Shown here piece after piece: positions 35,620-45,116 of a stretch of 64,000 bases of DNA. The stretch is taken from NCBI RefSeq assembly GCF_021654285.1, contig NZ_JAKFZS010000019.1, positions 1 through 64,000 on the forward strand, written 5' to 3'. Within the stretch, counting starts at the first letter, position 1; the number at the start of each line of letters is the position of its first letter. Source of the DNA: Pseudoalteromonas luteoviolacea (GTDB lineage: Bacteria > Pseudomonadota > Gammaproteobacteria > Enterobacterales > Alteromonadaceae). The notes beneath the pieces were generated by a model. That model did not search any database. It was not told the origin of the DNA and was given only the letters and a program-made list of their open reading frames with translations. The position numbers and the translations under genes are program-made.

Positions 35620-36086
35620 AAGTAATTACTCTAATTTTGGTGTTTTTTGTCTATTTAATCCATTTGTTGTTAATTTTTTATTTGTTTATCGTAAATCTTG
35701 AGATTTTTTAAATTTATAAATGAAAATATAGGCATAGTATCTGTATCGAGTAAATTTTAAGCTTTATGTCATGAGACGCTTTTTAAATGGTCGATTATTT
35801 AATATTAAGTTATTAAAAATAATGAGTTATATAATTTTTTGTGATTTTTTTTAGTTAATTTCTGATAAAGTCTTGCGTCTTTATAGAGCCTGTCTATGTG
35901 CTGTGTGTTGCGTTTATTGAAATTTTAACCGGTTGGAATATGTATAGAGTGTTTTTTAGCGATAGGAAACGTATTGTTTAACTGGTTAGTTACACTAAAC
36001 TTGATGCTAATGAAGTTTATAGACGGCGCAATTATGACTTTTAAACTAAATAGGTTCGGGAACACCGTACGTTTGAGATAAATATT
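35620..36086. other. AT-rich intergenic region
   Basis: 467 bp between divergent phoD remnant and the TorF-like gene. No ORF, hairpin or known RNA motif was seen. It should contain the promoter of the porin-like gene. Confidence 0.4.
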
Positions 36087-36794
36087 ATGAAAAAAAATCT
36101 GCGACTCACTTTGTCTACACTGTCTGCTTTACTGGTAGCTAATACGGTTATTGCAAGTGATTGGTCCTCGACTATTACAGGTGCTTCTGACTATACATTC
36201 AACGGTATTAGCCAAACGGAAAATGACTTTGCACTGCAAGCCAGTCTCGATTATAGCAACTCTGAAACTAACTGGTATGCTGGCTCTTGGGCTTCAAATG
36301 TTGACTTTGACAATGGGACAGATGTTGAAGCCGACGTCTATTTTGGCAGAACGTGGACGCTTACTGAGTCGCTTAGCCTAGATACTGGGATTGCTTATTA
36401 TAGTTACCATGGTGGCGATGACTCTAGTGATAGCAATTATCCAGAAGCATACACAAAGTTTGGTTTTGATAATGCACTCGGTACTACTGAATTTAATTTC
36501 TGGTATAGCTGGGATTATGCTGGCTTAGATGAAAAACATACCATCACAACCTTATCTCATACATTTGAAGTGGCTGAAAATCACGATATTTCTGTGAGTT
36601 ATACGGTGTCTAATTATGTCGGCGGAGATGAAACGTGGGATGGCACGGACAGTTCTTATCATCACTATGAAATAGCATACTCCACCAGCTTAGCGGGCTT
36701 TGATTTAGCCATTGCTGCTGAAGATACTTCAATTGATTCGGATACATCGGACGAGCGCATTGCGTTTTCAGTGTCTCGAACCTTTGATTTTTAA
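36087..36794 (+). CDS. TorF-family putative porin
   Basis: A 235-residue exported protein with a 23-residue signal peptide (ending VIASD), then short amphipathic strands and a terminal phenylalanine (FSVSRTFDF), indicating an outer-membrane barrel. ASDYTFNGISQTENDFALQ near the start is the usual signature of the TIGR02001/TorF group (the DYxFRGxSQT pattern). It is strongly acidic, as usual in marine bacteria. Substrate unknown. Own promoter and terminator. Confidence 0.8.
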   Translation: MKKNLRLTLSTLSALLVANTVIASDWSSTITGASDYTFNGISQTENDFALQASLDYSNSETNWYAGSWASNVDFDNGTDVEADVYFGRTWTLTESLSLDTGIAYYSYHGGDDSSDSNYPEAYTKFGFDNALGTTEFNFWYSWDYAGLDEKHTITTLSHTFEVAENHDISVSYTVSNYVGGDETWDGTDSSYHHYEIAYSTSLAGFDLAIAAEDTSIDSDTSDERIAFSVSRTFDF

Positions 36795-36805
36795 CGTTTA
36801 ATTAT

Positions 36806-36834
36806 AAAAAAGCCGGATCTACTCCGGCTTTTTT
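36806..36834. terminator. Bidirectional terminator between the TorF-like gene and yebC homologue
   Basis: Stem AGCCGGA/TCCGGCT with flanking A and T runs, between convergent genes. Confidence 0.88.
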
Positions 36835-36849
36835 AAGTAATTTTATCGA

Positions 36850-37575
36850 TTACTTTTTAACGATAGCATTGTGATACACGTTTTGTACGTCGTCACAGTC
36901 TTCAAGCATGCCCATGAACTTCTCGAAGTTAGCAATATCATCTTCGTTTTCGATTTCTACATGAGTTTGCGGGATCCATGTGATTTCGTCTACTTCGAAT
37001 GTAATGCCTTCAAATGCTTCAGTTAATGCAGTCTTTGCTTTGAAGTACTCTGTATTAGGTGCAAATACAGATACTTTACCGTCTTCAACTTCGACATCAG
37101 TTACGTCAACGTCAGCCATCATTAATGCTTCTAGCACTGCTTCATCATCGTCGCCAGCAAAACCTAAAATAGCAAAATGATCAAACATGTGTGCTACACA
37201 GCCCGGGCTACCAATTTTTGAGTCAGTTTTAGTAAACGGTAGGCGTACATCTTTGATTGTACGATTTGGGTTGTCAGTTAAGCAGTCAACGATAACCATA
37301 CAGTTACCTGGGCCATAACCTTCATAACGTGCTGGTGAGTAGTCTTCGCCAGCGCCACCAGCTGCTTTTTCGATGGCTTTATCAATAACGTGTGCTGGAA
37401 CCTGATCTTTTTTAGCTTTTTCGATCAAACGACGAAGGGATAGATTTGTTTCAGGGTCTGCGCCGCCATTTTTAGCAACTACATAGATCTCTTTACCATA
37501 TTTTGAGTTAACTTTAGTTTTTGCCGCTGCCGTTTTTGCCATGGCGTTTTTGCGGACTTCAAATGCTCTACCCAT
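36850..37575 (-). CDS. YebC/PmpR-family protein
   Basis: A 241-residue member of the YebC family. These proteins have been described as DNA-binding regulators and, more recently, as factors acting on ribosomes stalled at difficult peptides. The start MGRAFEVRKNAMAKTAAAK at 37575 fits the family and has a purine-rich site before it; the frame to 37620 is an unlikely extension. RYEGYGPGNCMVIVDCLTDNPNRT (split near 90-113) and the acidic middle domain are present. It differs from canonical YebC (MAGHSKW), so it is probably the second paralogue found in Vibrio-type bacteria. Confidence 0.85.
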   Translation of the reverse strand: MGRAFEVRKNAMAKTAAAKTKVNSKYGKEIYVVAKNGGADPETNLSLRRLIEKAKKDQVPAHVIDKAIEKAAGGAGEDYSPARYEGYGPGNCMVIVDCLTDNPNRTIKDVRLPFTKTDSKIGSPGCVAHMFDHFAILGFAGDDDEAVLEALMMADVDVTDVEVEDGKVSVFAPNTEYFKAKTALTEAFEGITFEVDEITWIPQTHVEIENEDDIANFEKFMGMLEDCDDVQNVYHNAIVKK

Positions 37576-37697
37576 CTTAATTCTCGTTATTTGAAATTCA
37601 ATTGCACAAGATTCTAACAAGACTCGACGCGTTGGGCTATACCCTATCGGGCATGAGCTTGGTGATAAGACAGGATTATTACGATAAAACGAGTATG

Positions 37698-38303
37698 TCA
37701 GGCTAACAGGTGTTGAAAATTGACGTTGTTTTGCTCTATCAAGGGTAAAAAAGCTTCCCAGTGGCGAAAAACCATGTCTGCTTGCTGCGCGTAATCAGGT
37801 GTTACTTCTGGTGTGTATAAACAAGATATCATGCTGGCATTGTTTGCAGCCTCTATGTCGTACAAGTAGTCTCCGACATACATGCACGCACTATTTTTTA
37901 ATCCCCACTGCTGCGCAACAAGGTTGAGTGCCGCTGGGTTGGGCTTAGCGGGTGCATCATCACGTGTCAAAATAATATCAATAGGCATCTTGCATCGTGC
38001 AAGCTTTATTTTTGCTGCTTTTGCAAAATTACGTGTGACGATGGCCATAGGAAAGCCTTTGCTATGAAGCGCATCAATAGATTGCTTAACACCAGGTAAA
38101 AACTCTGCTTGATGGGCATCTTGCATCTCATGCTGGTGAATGAGTGACATGGCTTCTTCACGCATGTAGGGAGACGGCAGTGCCTCAATAAACCCGAGCA
38201 GATCTTCATCTCTTGGGCAGCCTAGCTGGGCTTTCATCATTGCGAAATCTAAATTGGATGTCACCAAGGTCCCATCCAAGTCAAAAATAATTCCTTTAAT
38301 CAT
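37698..38303 (-). CDS. HAD-superfamily hydrolase
   Basis: A 201-residue phosphatase-like protein. Motif I FDLDGTLV (about 6-13), motif II IVTRN, the motif III lysine in KPNP and motif IV GDYLYDIEAA are all intact; the cap is the small helical type (subfamily I, phosphoglycolate-phosphatase-like). The start is set at MIKGIIFDLDGT (38303), since the frame to 38336 adds an unrelated leader. The substrate cannot be told from the sequence. Confidence 0.85.
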   Translation of the reverse strand: MIKGIIFDLDGTLVTSNLDFAMMKAQLGCPRDEDLLGFIEALPSPYMREEAMSLIHQHEMQDAHQAEFLPGVKQSIDALHSKGFPMAIVTRNFAKAAKIKLARCKMPIDIILTRDDAPAKPNPAALNLVAQQWGLKNSACMYVGDYLYDIEAANNASMISCLYTPEVTPDYAQQADMVFRHWEAFLPLIEQNNVNFQHLLA

Positions 38304-38626
38304 GTGCTTCTTACCTCGTATTCCGTAGCAAGACACTCTGCCTGCCTTTAACCATAGAGTACGTCATATAAGGTTGCAAAGATCACAGTAAAAAATAATC
38401 AACAGATGTCACAGGACTTACCTGAGCGTCATAAAAATTGCGCAATTTATGATGCTCACTAGCGATAAAAGAAAAGCGCGTATCGACTAATTCAACTCGC
38501 TTAAATGCATCGAGTGCATGTGTGTAACGTGACTGCGTAAATAAGCTGTTCTTTTAAATTTATATTAAAATTCATATCATTGACTGTTAAAGTAATAAAA
38601 AACACCACACAATAACTATAACTAGG
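38304..38626. other. Intergenic region
   Basis: 323 bp between divergent genes. No ORF or structured element recognised. It presumably holds promoters for both sides. Confidence 0.35.
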
Positions 38627-39238
38627 GTGTCCACTTTGGCTTATTTAATTACTACTGTCATTCTCATTGCCTGCTGTACCGTATTTTTTATACCCTCTTT
38701 TAGACAGTTTACAAAAGCCAATGAACTGGCATGTAACTTCGCACTTACCATGGTCGCAACACTTATTGGTGTATTATTGGCAATAGCCATTAGCAACTAC
38801 CATGAAGATGAAAAAGAACGCCGTGATTTAATAAAGTTGCTCCATGCTGCAAAAGCAGTAGCGACAGAAAGCCTTGACTATAGTCAAGCGGTGATGGCGT
38901 TTTACCAAAAAAATGAGGCGGGTTCTGAGACGAAACATACGAAAGCACAATTTTTTGAAGATAACCCCCTACCCTATCCCGAGTATCTCGATGCATTAAT
39001 GTCTCAGCAATTGTTTATTAAAAACTTATCTCAAGAGTCACTGAAAGAATTAAGTGAATCACTCATTTTAATGAAGCGCGCAAATACGCACAGACCCGAA
39101 CTCTTTTTGTCGAATTTAAACTTTGTGCTGTATGTTTTAGAACAAGAGCAGCGCTATCAACAAGGAGAGATTTCACTAAATGAACTGGAAGCAACTTTGC
39201 GAGAGCGAGAGGCTCAACTTGAAGAAGAAGGAAGTTAA
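38627..39238 (+). CDS. Uncharacterised two-helix membrane protein
   Basis: A 203-residue protein with two N-terminal membrane helices (about 3-23 and 38-57). A long, charged, mostly helical cytoplasmic part follows, ending in a probable coiled coil (SLNELEATLREREAQLEEE). The start is uncertain: GTG 38627 or TTG 38636. I do not recognise a family. Its stop overlaps the ribosome-binding site of the S41 peptidase gene, so the two are probably cotranscribed. Confidence 0.65.
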   Translation: MSTLAYLITTVILIACCTVFFIPSFRQFTKANELACNFALTMVATLIGVLLAIAISNYHEDEKERRDLIKLLHAAKAVATESLDYSQAVMAFYQKNEAGSETKHTKAQFFEDNPLPYPEYLDALMSQQLFIKNLSQESLKELSESLILMKRANTHRPELFLSNLNFVLYVLEQEQRYQQGEISLNELEATLREREAQLEEEGS

Positions 39239-39239
39239 A

Positions 39240-40532
39240 TTGATATTTAAAATGCCACGTAATGCGAAAGTTCATATAGCAAATACGCTTTTTTGCAGTG
39301 CGATGATGGTGTCTGGCTGTAGCTTTGCACAAGGTAGTACGCCAACTTTGTCTACTCAGCAAGTCAATGAAGATATTAGAGAGTTTACTGAGCTTTTAAA
39401 GCAAAGGTATGCTTATCTCGATAAAAAAAATGTACACCAAGCATCATTTGATGCTTGTTTGCAAAAGCAAGTCTCTCAAATCAAAACGGTGAATGCGCTA
39501 TCAGGACACTTGAATCATTGCTTTGAATTTTTTTACGACCAACACAGTGAAATAAGACCGCGTCCTCGAGATTACTACTTGCCTATGCCGACCGCTTTAA
39601 CTATGTGGGCTGAAGTGAAAAGTGAGACGGCGGTGATCACTTCGATACCGCACAATGGTTATGCTTTTAGAGTTGGTTTTAGAGCTGGCATGACGATTGA
39701 AAAAATCGATGGTAAAGCCGTTTTTGATGCCATTAAGGCAGCGAATGTATCTGGGCAGCAAAATGCTCAGACTTGGGTGCTTAACCGTTTGCTAACTGGT
39801 ACTCGAAACCAAACTATGACAGTGACTGTAAAGTGGCAAGGGCAGTTACAAACCCTCACCATAGATACTCAGCAAGTTGTTGATGAAATCATCAAAGAAA
39901 AACCCATATTGACCAGTGAATGGATAGGAGATATTGCTTATATTCGACCCGAAAACAGTCTTGGTAACAATGCGTTGATCCCCGCCTTTGATGAAGCGCT
40001 GGCAAAGTATAAAGAAGCATCAGCTTTGATCTTAGACTTACGCAATACGCCAAGTGGCGGTAACAGCGATGTGGCACGTGGCATAATGAGCCGCTTTATC
40101 TCTGAGCGTTTTCCCTATCAAGAGCATGAGCTGGTGGCTGTAGAACACGAGTTTGGTGTGAAAAGACGCTGGCAAGAGTTTGTGTACCCTAGAGGCGATA
40201 AGACATTTACTAAGCCGTTGGTGGTGCTCAGCAATCGTTGGACAGGGAGTATGGGAGAGGGAATGACCATAGGGTTACACGGTATGCAACGTGCGACTGT
40301 CATTGGTACGCCTATGGCGCAGTTGCTAGGTGCTATTTCCGGGCATACACTGACGCACTCTCAGCTAAATGTGGTGATCCCCGTTGAAAAGCTATTTCAT
40401 ATCAATGGCACGCCCAGAGAAGCATTTTTACCTGATATCCTTATCGATCATGTCGGCAATATTGAGAACGAAGATCTTGCGCTAAAGGCTGGCTTACGTT
40501 ATCTGTCAAAGTTAGCAAGCAAAACCAATTAA
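39240..40532 (+). CDS. S41-family peptidase lipoprotein
   Basis: An exported serine peptidase of the C-terminal-processing (Tsp) family. The frame opens inside the preceding gene (39180); a TTG at 39240, 5 nt after GAAGGAAG, gives a normal lipoprotein signal ending MMVSGC, while ATG 39252 is an alternative. A PDZ-like part lies near 120-200. The peptidase core has LILDLRNTPSGGNSD and the nucleophile block RWTGSMGEGMTIGLH. The lipidated cysteine places it in the envelope. Substrate unknown; cotranscription with the membrane protein upstream suggests they work together. Confidence 0.8.
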   Translation: MIFKMPRNAKVHIANTLFCSAMMVSGCSFAQGSTPTLSTQQVNEDIREFTELLKQRYAYLDKKNVHQASFDACLQKQVSQIKTVNALSGHLNHCFEFFYDQHSEIRPRPRDYYLPMPTALTMWAEVKSETAVITSIPHNGYAFRVGFRAGMTIEKIDGKAVFDAIKAANVSGQQNAQTWVLNRLLTGTRNQTMTVTVKWQGQLQTLTIDTQQVVDEIIKEKPILTSEWIGDIAYIRPENSLGNNALIPAFDEALAKYKEASALILDLRNTPSGGNSDVARGIMSRFISERFPYQEHELVAVEHEFGVKRRWQEFVYPRGDKTFTKPLVVLSNRWTGSMGEGMTIGLHGMQRATVIGTPMAQLLGAISGHTLTHSQLNVVIPVEKLFHINGTPREAFLPDILIDHVGNIENEDLALKAGLRYLSKLASKTN

Positions 40533-40547
40533 TAATAAGTTGATTTG

Positions 40548-40583
40548 AACACATATATTAGTCATTAAACTGATATATGTGTT
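40548..40583. terminator. Hairpin after the S41 peptidase gene
   Basis: A perfect 10-bp but AT-rich stem (AACACATATA 40548-40557, TATATGTGTT 40574-40583) with a 16-nt loop. The T tail is poor, so it may be a weak terminator or an operator for the next gene. Confidence 0.4.
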
Positions 40584-40613
40584 TGATTCCTCATCATTAC
40601 TAAATTTGTTGCT

Positions 40614-41159
40614 ATGAAGATAAAAGGAGTTATTTACATTTTGCAGTTATTATCACGCTTTGTTATTCCAATTGCATTATTGAGCTTTATTCTCCAAGCT
40701 AATTTTTTGCTCACAGAAAGTGTTGTGAATGGCCAAAAGTTAGTTGCTTGGGGTGGCTTTACAGGTATTGTTGCTGCCTTTATTTACTACTCATTCAAAT
40801 ACAATAAAGCGAAAAAAAGTATGCAATGGCTCATTGAGCAAGAAAAGATGCCATGGTTTCAGCGTAAATCAAACTATGTAATCACGACATGTGGTTATAT
40901 TTTGTTTGGGATGATATTCGCTATATTGATCAACAATAGTATCAAGATAGAGGATTATCGGATCGATACTTACACAGTTAAGCATGTCGATGAGTTTAAA
41001 ATGCGTTACAGTTTTATTGAGTACTACACACTTTGGAATGAGGCAAGCACGCTCTATTATCTACCTGAGCATCGAGAGCACTTTAAAGTTGGTCAAATCC
41101 TTAAAGTCACAACGCAAAAGGGTGCCCTCGGGTATTTTTATGTTACCCAAGTGTTTTGA
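40614..41159 (+). CDS. Uncharacterised membrane protein
   Basis: A 181-residue protein with three hydrophobic helices (about 9-30, 45-60, 90-107) and a soluble C-terminal part of about 70 residues rich in tyrosine (SFIEYYTLWNEASTLYYLPEH). AAGATAAAAGGAG follows the ATG rather than preceding it, so the start is only moderately sure. No family recognised. Confidence 0.65.
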   Translation: MKIKGVIYILQLLSRFVIPIALLSFILQANFLLTESVVNGQKLVAWGGFTGIVAAFIYYSFKYNKAKKSMQWLIEQEKMPWFQRKSNYVITTCGYILFGMIFAILINNSIKIEDYRIDTYTVKHVDEFKMRYSFIEYYTLWNEASTLYYLPEHREHFKVGQILKVTTQKGALGYFYVTQVF

Positions 41160-41229
41160 AGTGAATGGGTTAGTCACAGCCTACATAACAGCTAAGCTGT
41201 GACTTATTCAACTGATACGCAGATGAAGC

Positions 41230-44013
41230 TTATCCTGCATTAAGCCTCAACATTCCCCTCGTCTCTGGTGCGGGTAACAATTCCTGTTTCGTCTGTGGTT
41301 GAGTTTTGAAGTTAGCGACTTGCTGCAGCAAGTGCTGTGCCTGTTGTCTCATGACCTGACTTGCATGCGTTGATTGCTCAACCAAATGCATGTTGTTTTG
41401 GGTCTCATTGTCCATTTGCGCTATGGTTGAGGAAACTGCGGCCACGCCTTCTGATTGTTCTTGGCTTGCGGACGTAATTTCTGTGATCATCACATTCACT
41501 TCTTTAACGACTTGGATGAGCTGGTTAAAGGTGTCACCTGATGCAGAGACAAGCTGACTCCCTTTGGACACGGCTTGAGAGCTGTCTTGAATGAGCCCTT
41601 TAATCTCTTTGGCGGCAGATGCACTGCGCTGCGCTAAATTACGTACTTCACTTGCCACAACGGCAAACCCCCTGCCAGCCTCCCCTGCTCTTGCCGCTTC
41701 GACAGAGGCGTTGAGTGCCAGTAAATTGGTCTGAAAGGCAATTTCATCAATGACTCCAATAATATCCGAAATACTATTACTACAGGTTTCGATTTCATTC
41801 ATGGCTGCAACCGCATTGGAGACCGTTTCCCCCCCTTGTTGTGCCTTCTTCATTACTTCATCTGCGTGATCTGATACATCTTTTGCGCTTTTTGCATTTT
41901 GCTGCACGGTGACTGTTAACTCTTCCATGGTAGAAGCTGTTTCCTCAATGCTCGCACCTTGGTTTTCTGTCCGTTTGTTCAGCTCTTGGTTGCCAACGGC
42001 GATGCTTTGAGCGCCTTGATATACATTGTTTGAGGCTTCTGTGATTTCTTGTACCATGCTACTTAAGTTATCCATTAAGCTGTTCATGGCGTCTCTCAAA
42101 ACATTAAATTCAACGCCTAAATCCTCCTCAATGGTATGTGTGAGCTCCCCTTGTGAAAGTGCCATAATCGCCTGCTTGATACTGGAGACAGCATGTTTTC
42201 TTGCTGTGATATCCGTGGCGTATTTAACGACCTTAAACGGATTCCCTTCAGCGTCAAAAATGGGATTATAAGAAGCTTGTATCCAAATTGGCTTGCCATT
42301 TTTTGCAATGCGCTTGTATTCACCGCTATCGAACTGACCGAGGCGTAAACGCTGCCAAAACGCTTGGTACTCTTCACTGTTTGCATAATCTGTTTCAGCA
42401 AACATTTTATGATGTTTCCCTTTGATCTGTGCAAGTGTATAGCCAGTTGTTGCTAAGAAGTTTTCATTGGCATCGATGATGGTGCCATCTAGGTTAAATT
42501 CAATCACCGCTTGAGACTTGTGAATGGCGGCAAGCTGCCCTGCAAAATCAGCACTTTGTATTTTTTGTGCGGTAATATCTGTGGCAAATTTAACGACTTT
42601 GAAAGGCTTACCATTGGCGTCAAATATCGGGTTATAGGTTGCTTGGATCCAAATCTTTTTACCGTGCTTACCTATACGCTGATACTCTCCAGAATCAAAC
42701 TTACCCTGATTGAGTTGTTGCCAAAAGTCGCCATATGCTTGGCTTTGAGCGTAATCAGGTTCGGCAAACATACTATGGTGCTGACCTTTGATTTCATCCA
42801 GTGTGTAGCCGGTTGTTTTTAAAAAGTTTTCATTAGCATCTATGATGGTGCCATCCATATTAAATTCAATCACGGCTTGGGACTTACTTATCGCTTGGAG
42901 TTGACCTTCATAATTGGCCGCTTGACCTTTCTGCTCTGTAATATCTGCAGCATACTTAACGACTTTGAATGGCTTACCACTAAGGTCTAGTATTGGGTTA
43001 TAAGAGGCTTGGATCCAAACTTCCTTACTGTGCTTGCCCTGACGCAAGTATTCTCCCGTAAAGTAGCGTCCCGCGTTTAAATCAGCCCAAAATGCAGCAT
43101 ATTCAGCACTTGCTGCATACTCTGGGCTGGCAAACATGCTGTGATGTTGACCTTTAATTTCATCTAAGGTGTAACCCATAGTCGATAAAAAATTGTCATT
43201 GGCATCTAGGATGGTGCCATCCATATTAAACGCAATCACTGCTTGAGATTTGCTGATGGCTTCAAGCTGCCCTTGATAGTCGGCTGCCTGTAATTTAGTT
43301 TGGGTAATATCTGAAGCATATTTTACGACTTTATAAGGATTGCCATTGGCATCAAAAATAGGATTATATGAAGCATGGATCCAAACTTCCTTGCCGCCTT
43401 TTGCCAGTCGTTTAAATTCGCCGGTACTAAATTGTCCTTGATTTAGTTGTTGCCAGAATAGTGTGTAATCTTCACTTTGCGCGTATTCAGGCTCTGCAAA
43501 TAGACAGTGATGCCTGCCAACAACTTCATCAAGTGTGTAGCCCATTACTTTTAAAAAGTTATCATTGGCGTGGATAATCGTGCCATCCATATTAAATTCG
43601 ATAACCGCTTGGGATTTGCCGATTGCTTCTATTTGCCCAAGTTGGTCAATACTGCTGTTTTTATATTTGGTGATATTGTTGAGTAATAATAATCTACTCT
43701 GAGAGCGTGTGGTTTGGTCATAAGTAGAGTGAATATGTACTTGAAACCAAAGTTCCAAGCCCTCTGAGCACCGTAATTGAACTTCTTGGCCGTTTTGCTC
43801 ATCTAGGCTGAGTCGAGTTTTTATGATGCGACTATAATGTTGATTAATGATGTCACTGTGCTGCGCGCCAATTTGTGTTAAGAAATGTGTACTGGCATGT
43901 GTGATTATTCCATCGTCATTGAGTTCTATGATGGACTGATTTTCAAAAAAGACGTTAAGTTTGGCTTCGAGGGAGTGTAATTTCTGACGATCTGTCCTTG
44001 ATGAAAATATCAT
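41230..44013 (-). CDS. Soluble methyl-accepting chemotaxis protein with five PAS domains
   Basis: A 927-residue cytoplasmic chemoreceptor without membrane segments. It starts with one divergent PAS domain (about 10-115), then four tandem PAS domains of about 122 residues each, very similar to one another (KSQAVIEFNMDGTIIDANENF recurs with small changes, as do GEY-R and WIQASYNPI-D). The C-terminal signalling hairpin has IDEIAFQTNLLALNASVEAA (about 750-770) with the expected methylation helices. The PAS repeats resemble the haem- or flavin-binding Aer type, but the cofactor is unclear. The gene probably grew by internal duplication. A terminator lies 150 nt upstream in its leader. Confidence 0.92.
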   Translation of the reverse strand: MIFSSRTDRQKLHSLEAKLNVFFENQSIIELNDDGIITHASTHFLTQIGAQHSDIINQHYSRIIKTRLSLDEQNGQEVQLRCSEGLELWFQVHIHSTYDQTTRSQSRLLLLNNITKYKNSSIDQLGQIEAIGKSQAVIEFNMDGTIIHANDNFLKVMGYTLDEVVGRHHCLFAEPEYAQSEDYTLFWQQLNQGQFSTGEFKRLAKGGKEVWIHASYNPIFDANGNPYKVVKYASDITQTKLQAADYQGQLEAISKSQAVIAFNMDGTILDANDNFLSTMGYTLDEIKGQHHSMFASPEYAASAEYAAFWADLNAGRYFTGEYLRQGKHSKEVWIQASYNPILDLSGKPFKVVKYAADITEQKGQAANYEGQLQAISKSQAVIEFNMDGTIIDANENFLKTTGYTLDEIKGQHHSMFAEPDYAQSQAYGDFWQQLNQGKFDSGEYQRIGKHGKKIWIQATYNPIFDANGKPFKVVKFATDITAQKIQSADFAGQLAAIHKSQAVIEFNLDGTIIDANENFLATTGYTLAQIKGKHHKMFAETDYANSEEYQAFWQRLRLGQFDSGEYKRIAKNGKPIWIQASYNPIFDAEGNPFKVVKYATDITARKHAVSSIKQAIMALSQGELTHTIEEDLGVEFNVLRDAMNSLMDNLSSMVQEITEASNNVYQGAQSIAVGNQELNKRTENQGASIEETASTMEELTVTVQQNAKSAKDVSDHADEVMKKAQQGGETVSNAVAAMNEIETCSNSISDIIGVIDEIAFQTNLLALNASVEAARAGEAGRGFAVVASEVRNLAQRSASAAKEIKGLIQDSSQAVSKGSQLVSASGDTFNQLIQVVKEVNVMITEITSASQEQSEGVAAVSSTIAQMDNETQNNMHLVEQSTHASQVMRQQAQHLLQQVANFKTQPQTKQELLPAPETRGMLRLNAG

Positions 44014-44510
44014 AGGGCACCTAATTAATGAATGTTGTTATTAGTCAGAAATATAGTAGAAATTTATCTGCGTGCCACTCGCAAGCTGATTGATAAGCTT
44101 TGCGGTTGTTTTGGAGCTTATATGCGTCATTTACATTGGGCTGTGAAACGTAGACAAAGAAAAAAAGCGCACCAAAGGTGCGCCAAAAGTCTTTTAAGAC
44201 AGGGAAATCAACATGTTAAATAACTACAATAAACGTATCTACAAACTGTAGGTGTATATGTGTTTACTCAACGAGGTAAAGTCTATCTAAAACCTGTGTT
44301 GCAATCTCGATGCAGTGTGCAAACCCTTGTGAGTGCGTGTTACGCTTTGTAACTTTCTTTTCAAATACAGCTTTTATGACTACAAAACTTGCCCTAACCT
44401 GAACATAGTCGCTTTGACTTCATGGTTTTTTGTTCGTACAGTGATGTTCTTATTTAAGAAACAAAGAATAGACTTACGAATAATAATGCTGCAAGGAAGG
44501 GTGTAGATCT
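44014..44510. other. Intergenic region with an orphan minus-strand terminator
   Basis: 497 bp. The 63-codon ORF at 44032 spans a terminator and is probably not a gene. The region holds the leader of the chemoreceptor gene (minus) and the promoter of the acetyltransferase (plus). A strong hairpin lies at 44161-44183. Confidence 0.5.
44161..44183 (-). terminator. Orphan intrinsic terminator in the chemoreceptor leader
   Basis: Stem GCGCACC/GGTGCGC (44167-44173, 44177-44183) with a 3-nt loop. On the minus strand it is followed by seven T residues. No minus-strand gene lies within 900 bp upstream. It may end a small RNA or act as an attenuator for the chemoreceptor gene. Confidence 0.7.
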
Positions 44511-45020
44511 ATGACTTTACCTGATATTAAATTAACGTCACTGGGGTTACATCATAGTGCCGAACTGTATGATGCAGTAGAGCACAACAGGATGAGCTTA
44601 GAGCGCAATTTGCCTTGGGTGAAGCAGGTGACTTGTGTTGATAGTGCACAGCGATATATTGATGAGCGAGTTAACAGTGCTGAGCCAAGTTCAAGGTGGA
44701 TAGCCATCTCAGTGAACGGTTGCTTCAGTGGTGTCTTTGGTGTGAAGTATATAGACTCGGTAACAAGCCTGTGTGAGGTTGGGTACTGGCTATGTGAGAA
44801 GGCTCGAGGACAGCAGGTCATTCCACGAGTTTTAAATGAACTCATTCCCTGGATAAAATCTCAAGGTGCAAAAACACTTGAGTTTCATTGCTTAGAAGAC
44901 AACATAGCCAGTATTCGAAACGCTGAAAAAGTAGGCGCGATATTGCAAAGTACTGCGCCAACCACGTTGGATATTTCAGATACAACCAGAAAAATGTGTG
45001 TTTACGCCCTTAAACTTTAA
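44511..45020 (+). CDS. GNAT acetyltransferase, RimJ/RimL type
   Basis: A 169-residue N-acetyltransferase. SVNGCFSGVFGVKYID and EVGYWLCEKARGQQVIPRVL (about 90-110) form the acetyl-CoA-binding core, followed by HCLEDNIASIRNAEKVGA, the usual C-terminal signature of the Rim group. Such enzymes acetylate protein N-termini or small molecules; the substrate is not evident. Single gene. Confidence 0.85.
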   Translation: MTLPDIKLTSLGLHHSAELYDAVEHNRMSLERNLPWVKQVTCVDSAQRYIDERVNSAEPSSRWIAISVNGCFSGVFGVKYIDSVTSLCEVGYWLCEKARGQQVIPRVLNELIPWIKSQGAKTLEFHCLEDNIASIRNAEKVGAILQSTAPTTLDISDTTRKMCVYALKL

Positions 45021-45116
45021 TATAGCTGAGTGCCGTTTTTGCATGACTCTATGGTTCAATCAACAGTATTGGCCTAAAAGGCAATTGGTCTATTGATGCT
45101 CCCTGTCGTTAAGGCG

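Noticed and set aside
44032..44223. 63-codon ORF upstream of the chemoreceptor
   Set aside because: It contains a strong terminator hairpin, overlaps the leader of the opposite gene and shows no family signature.
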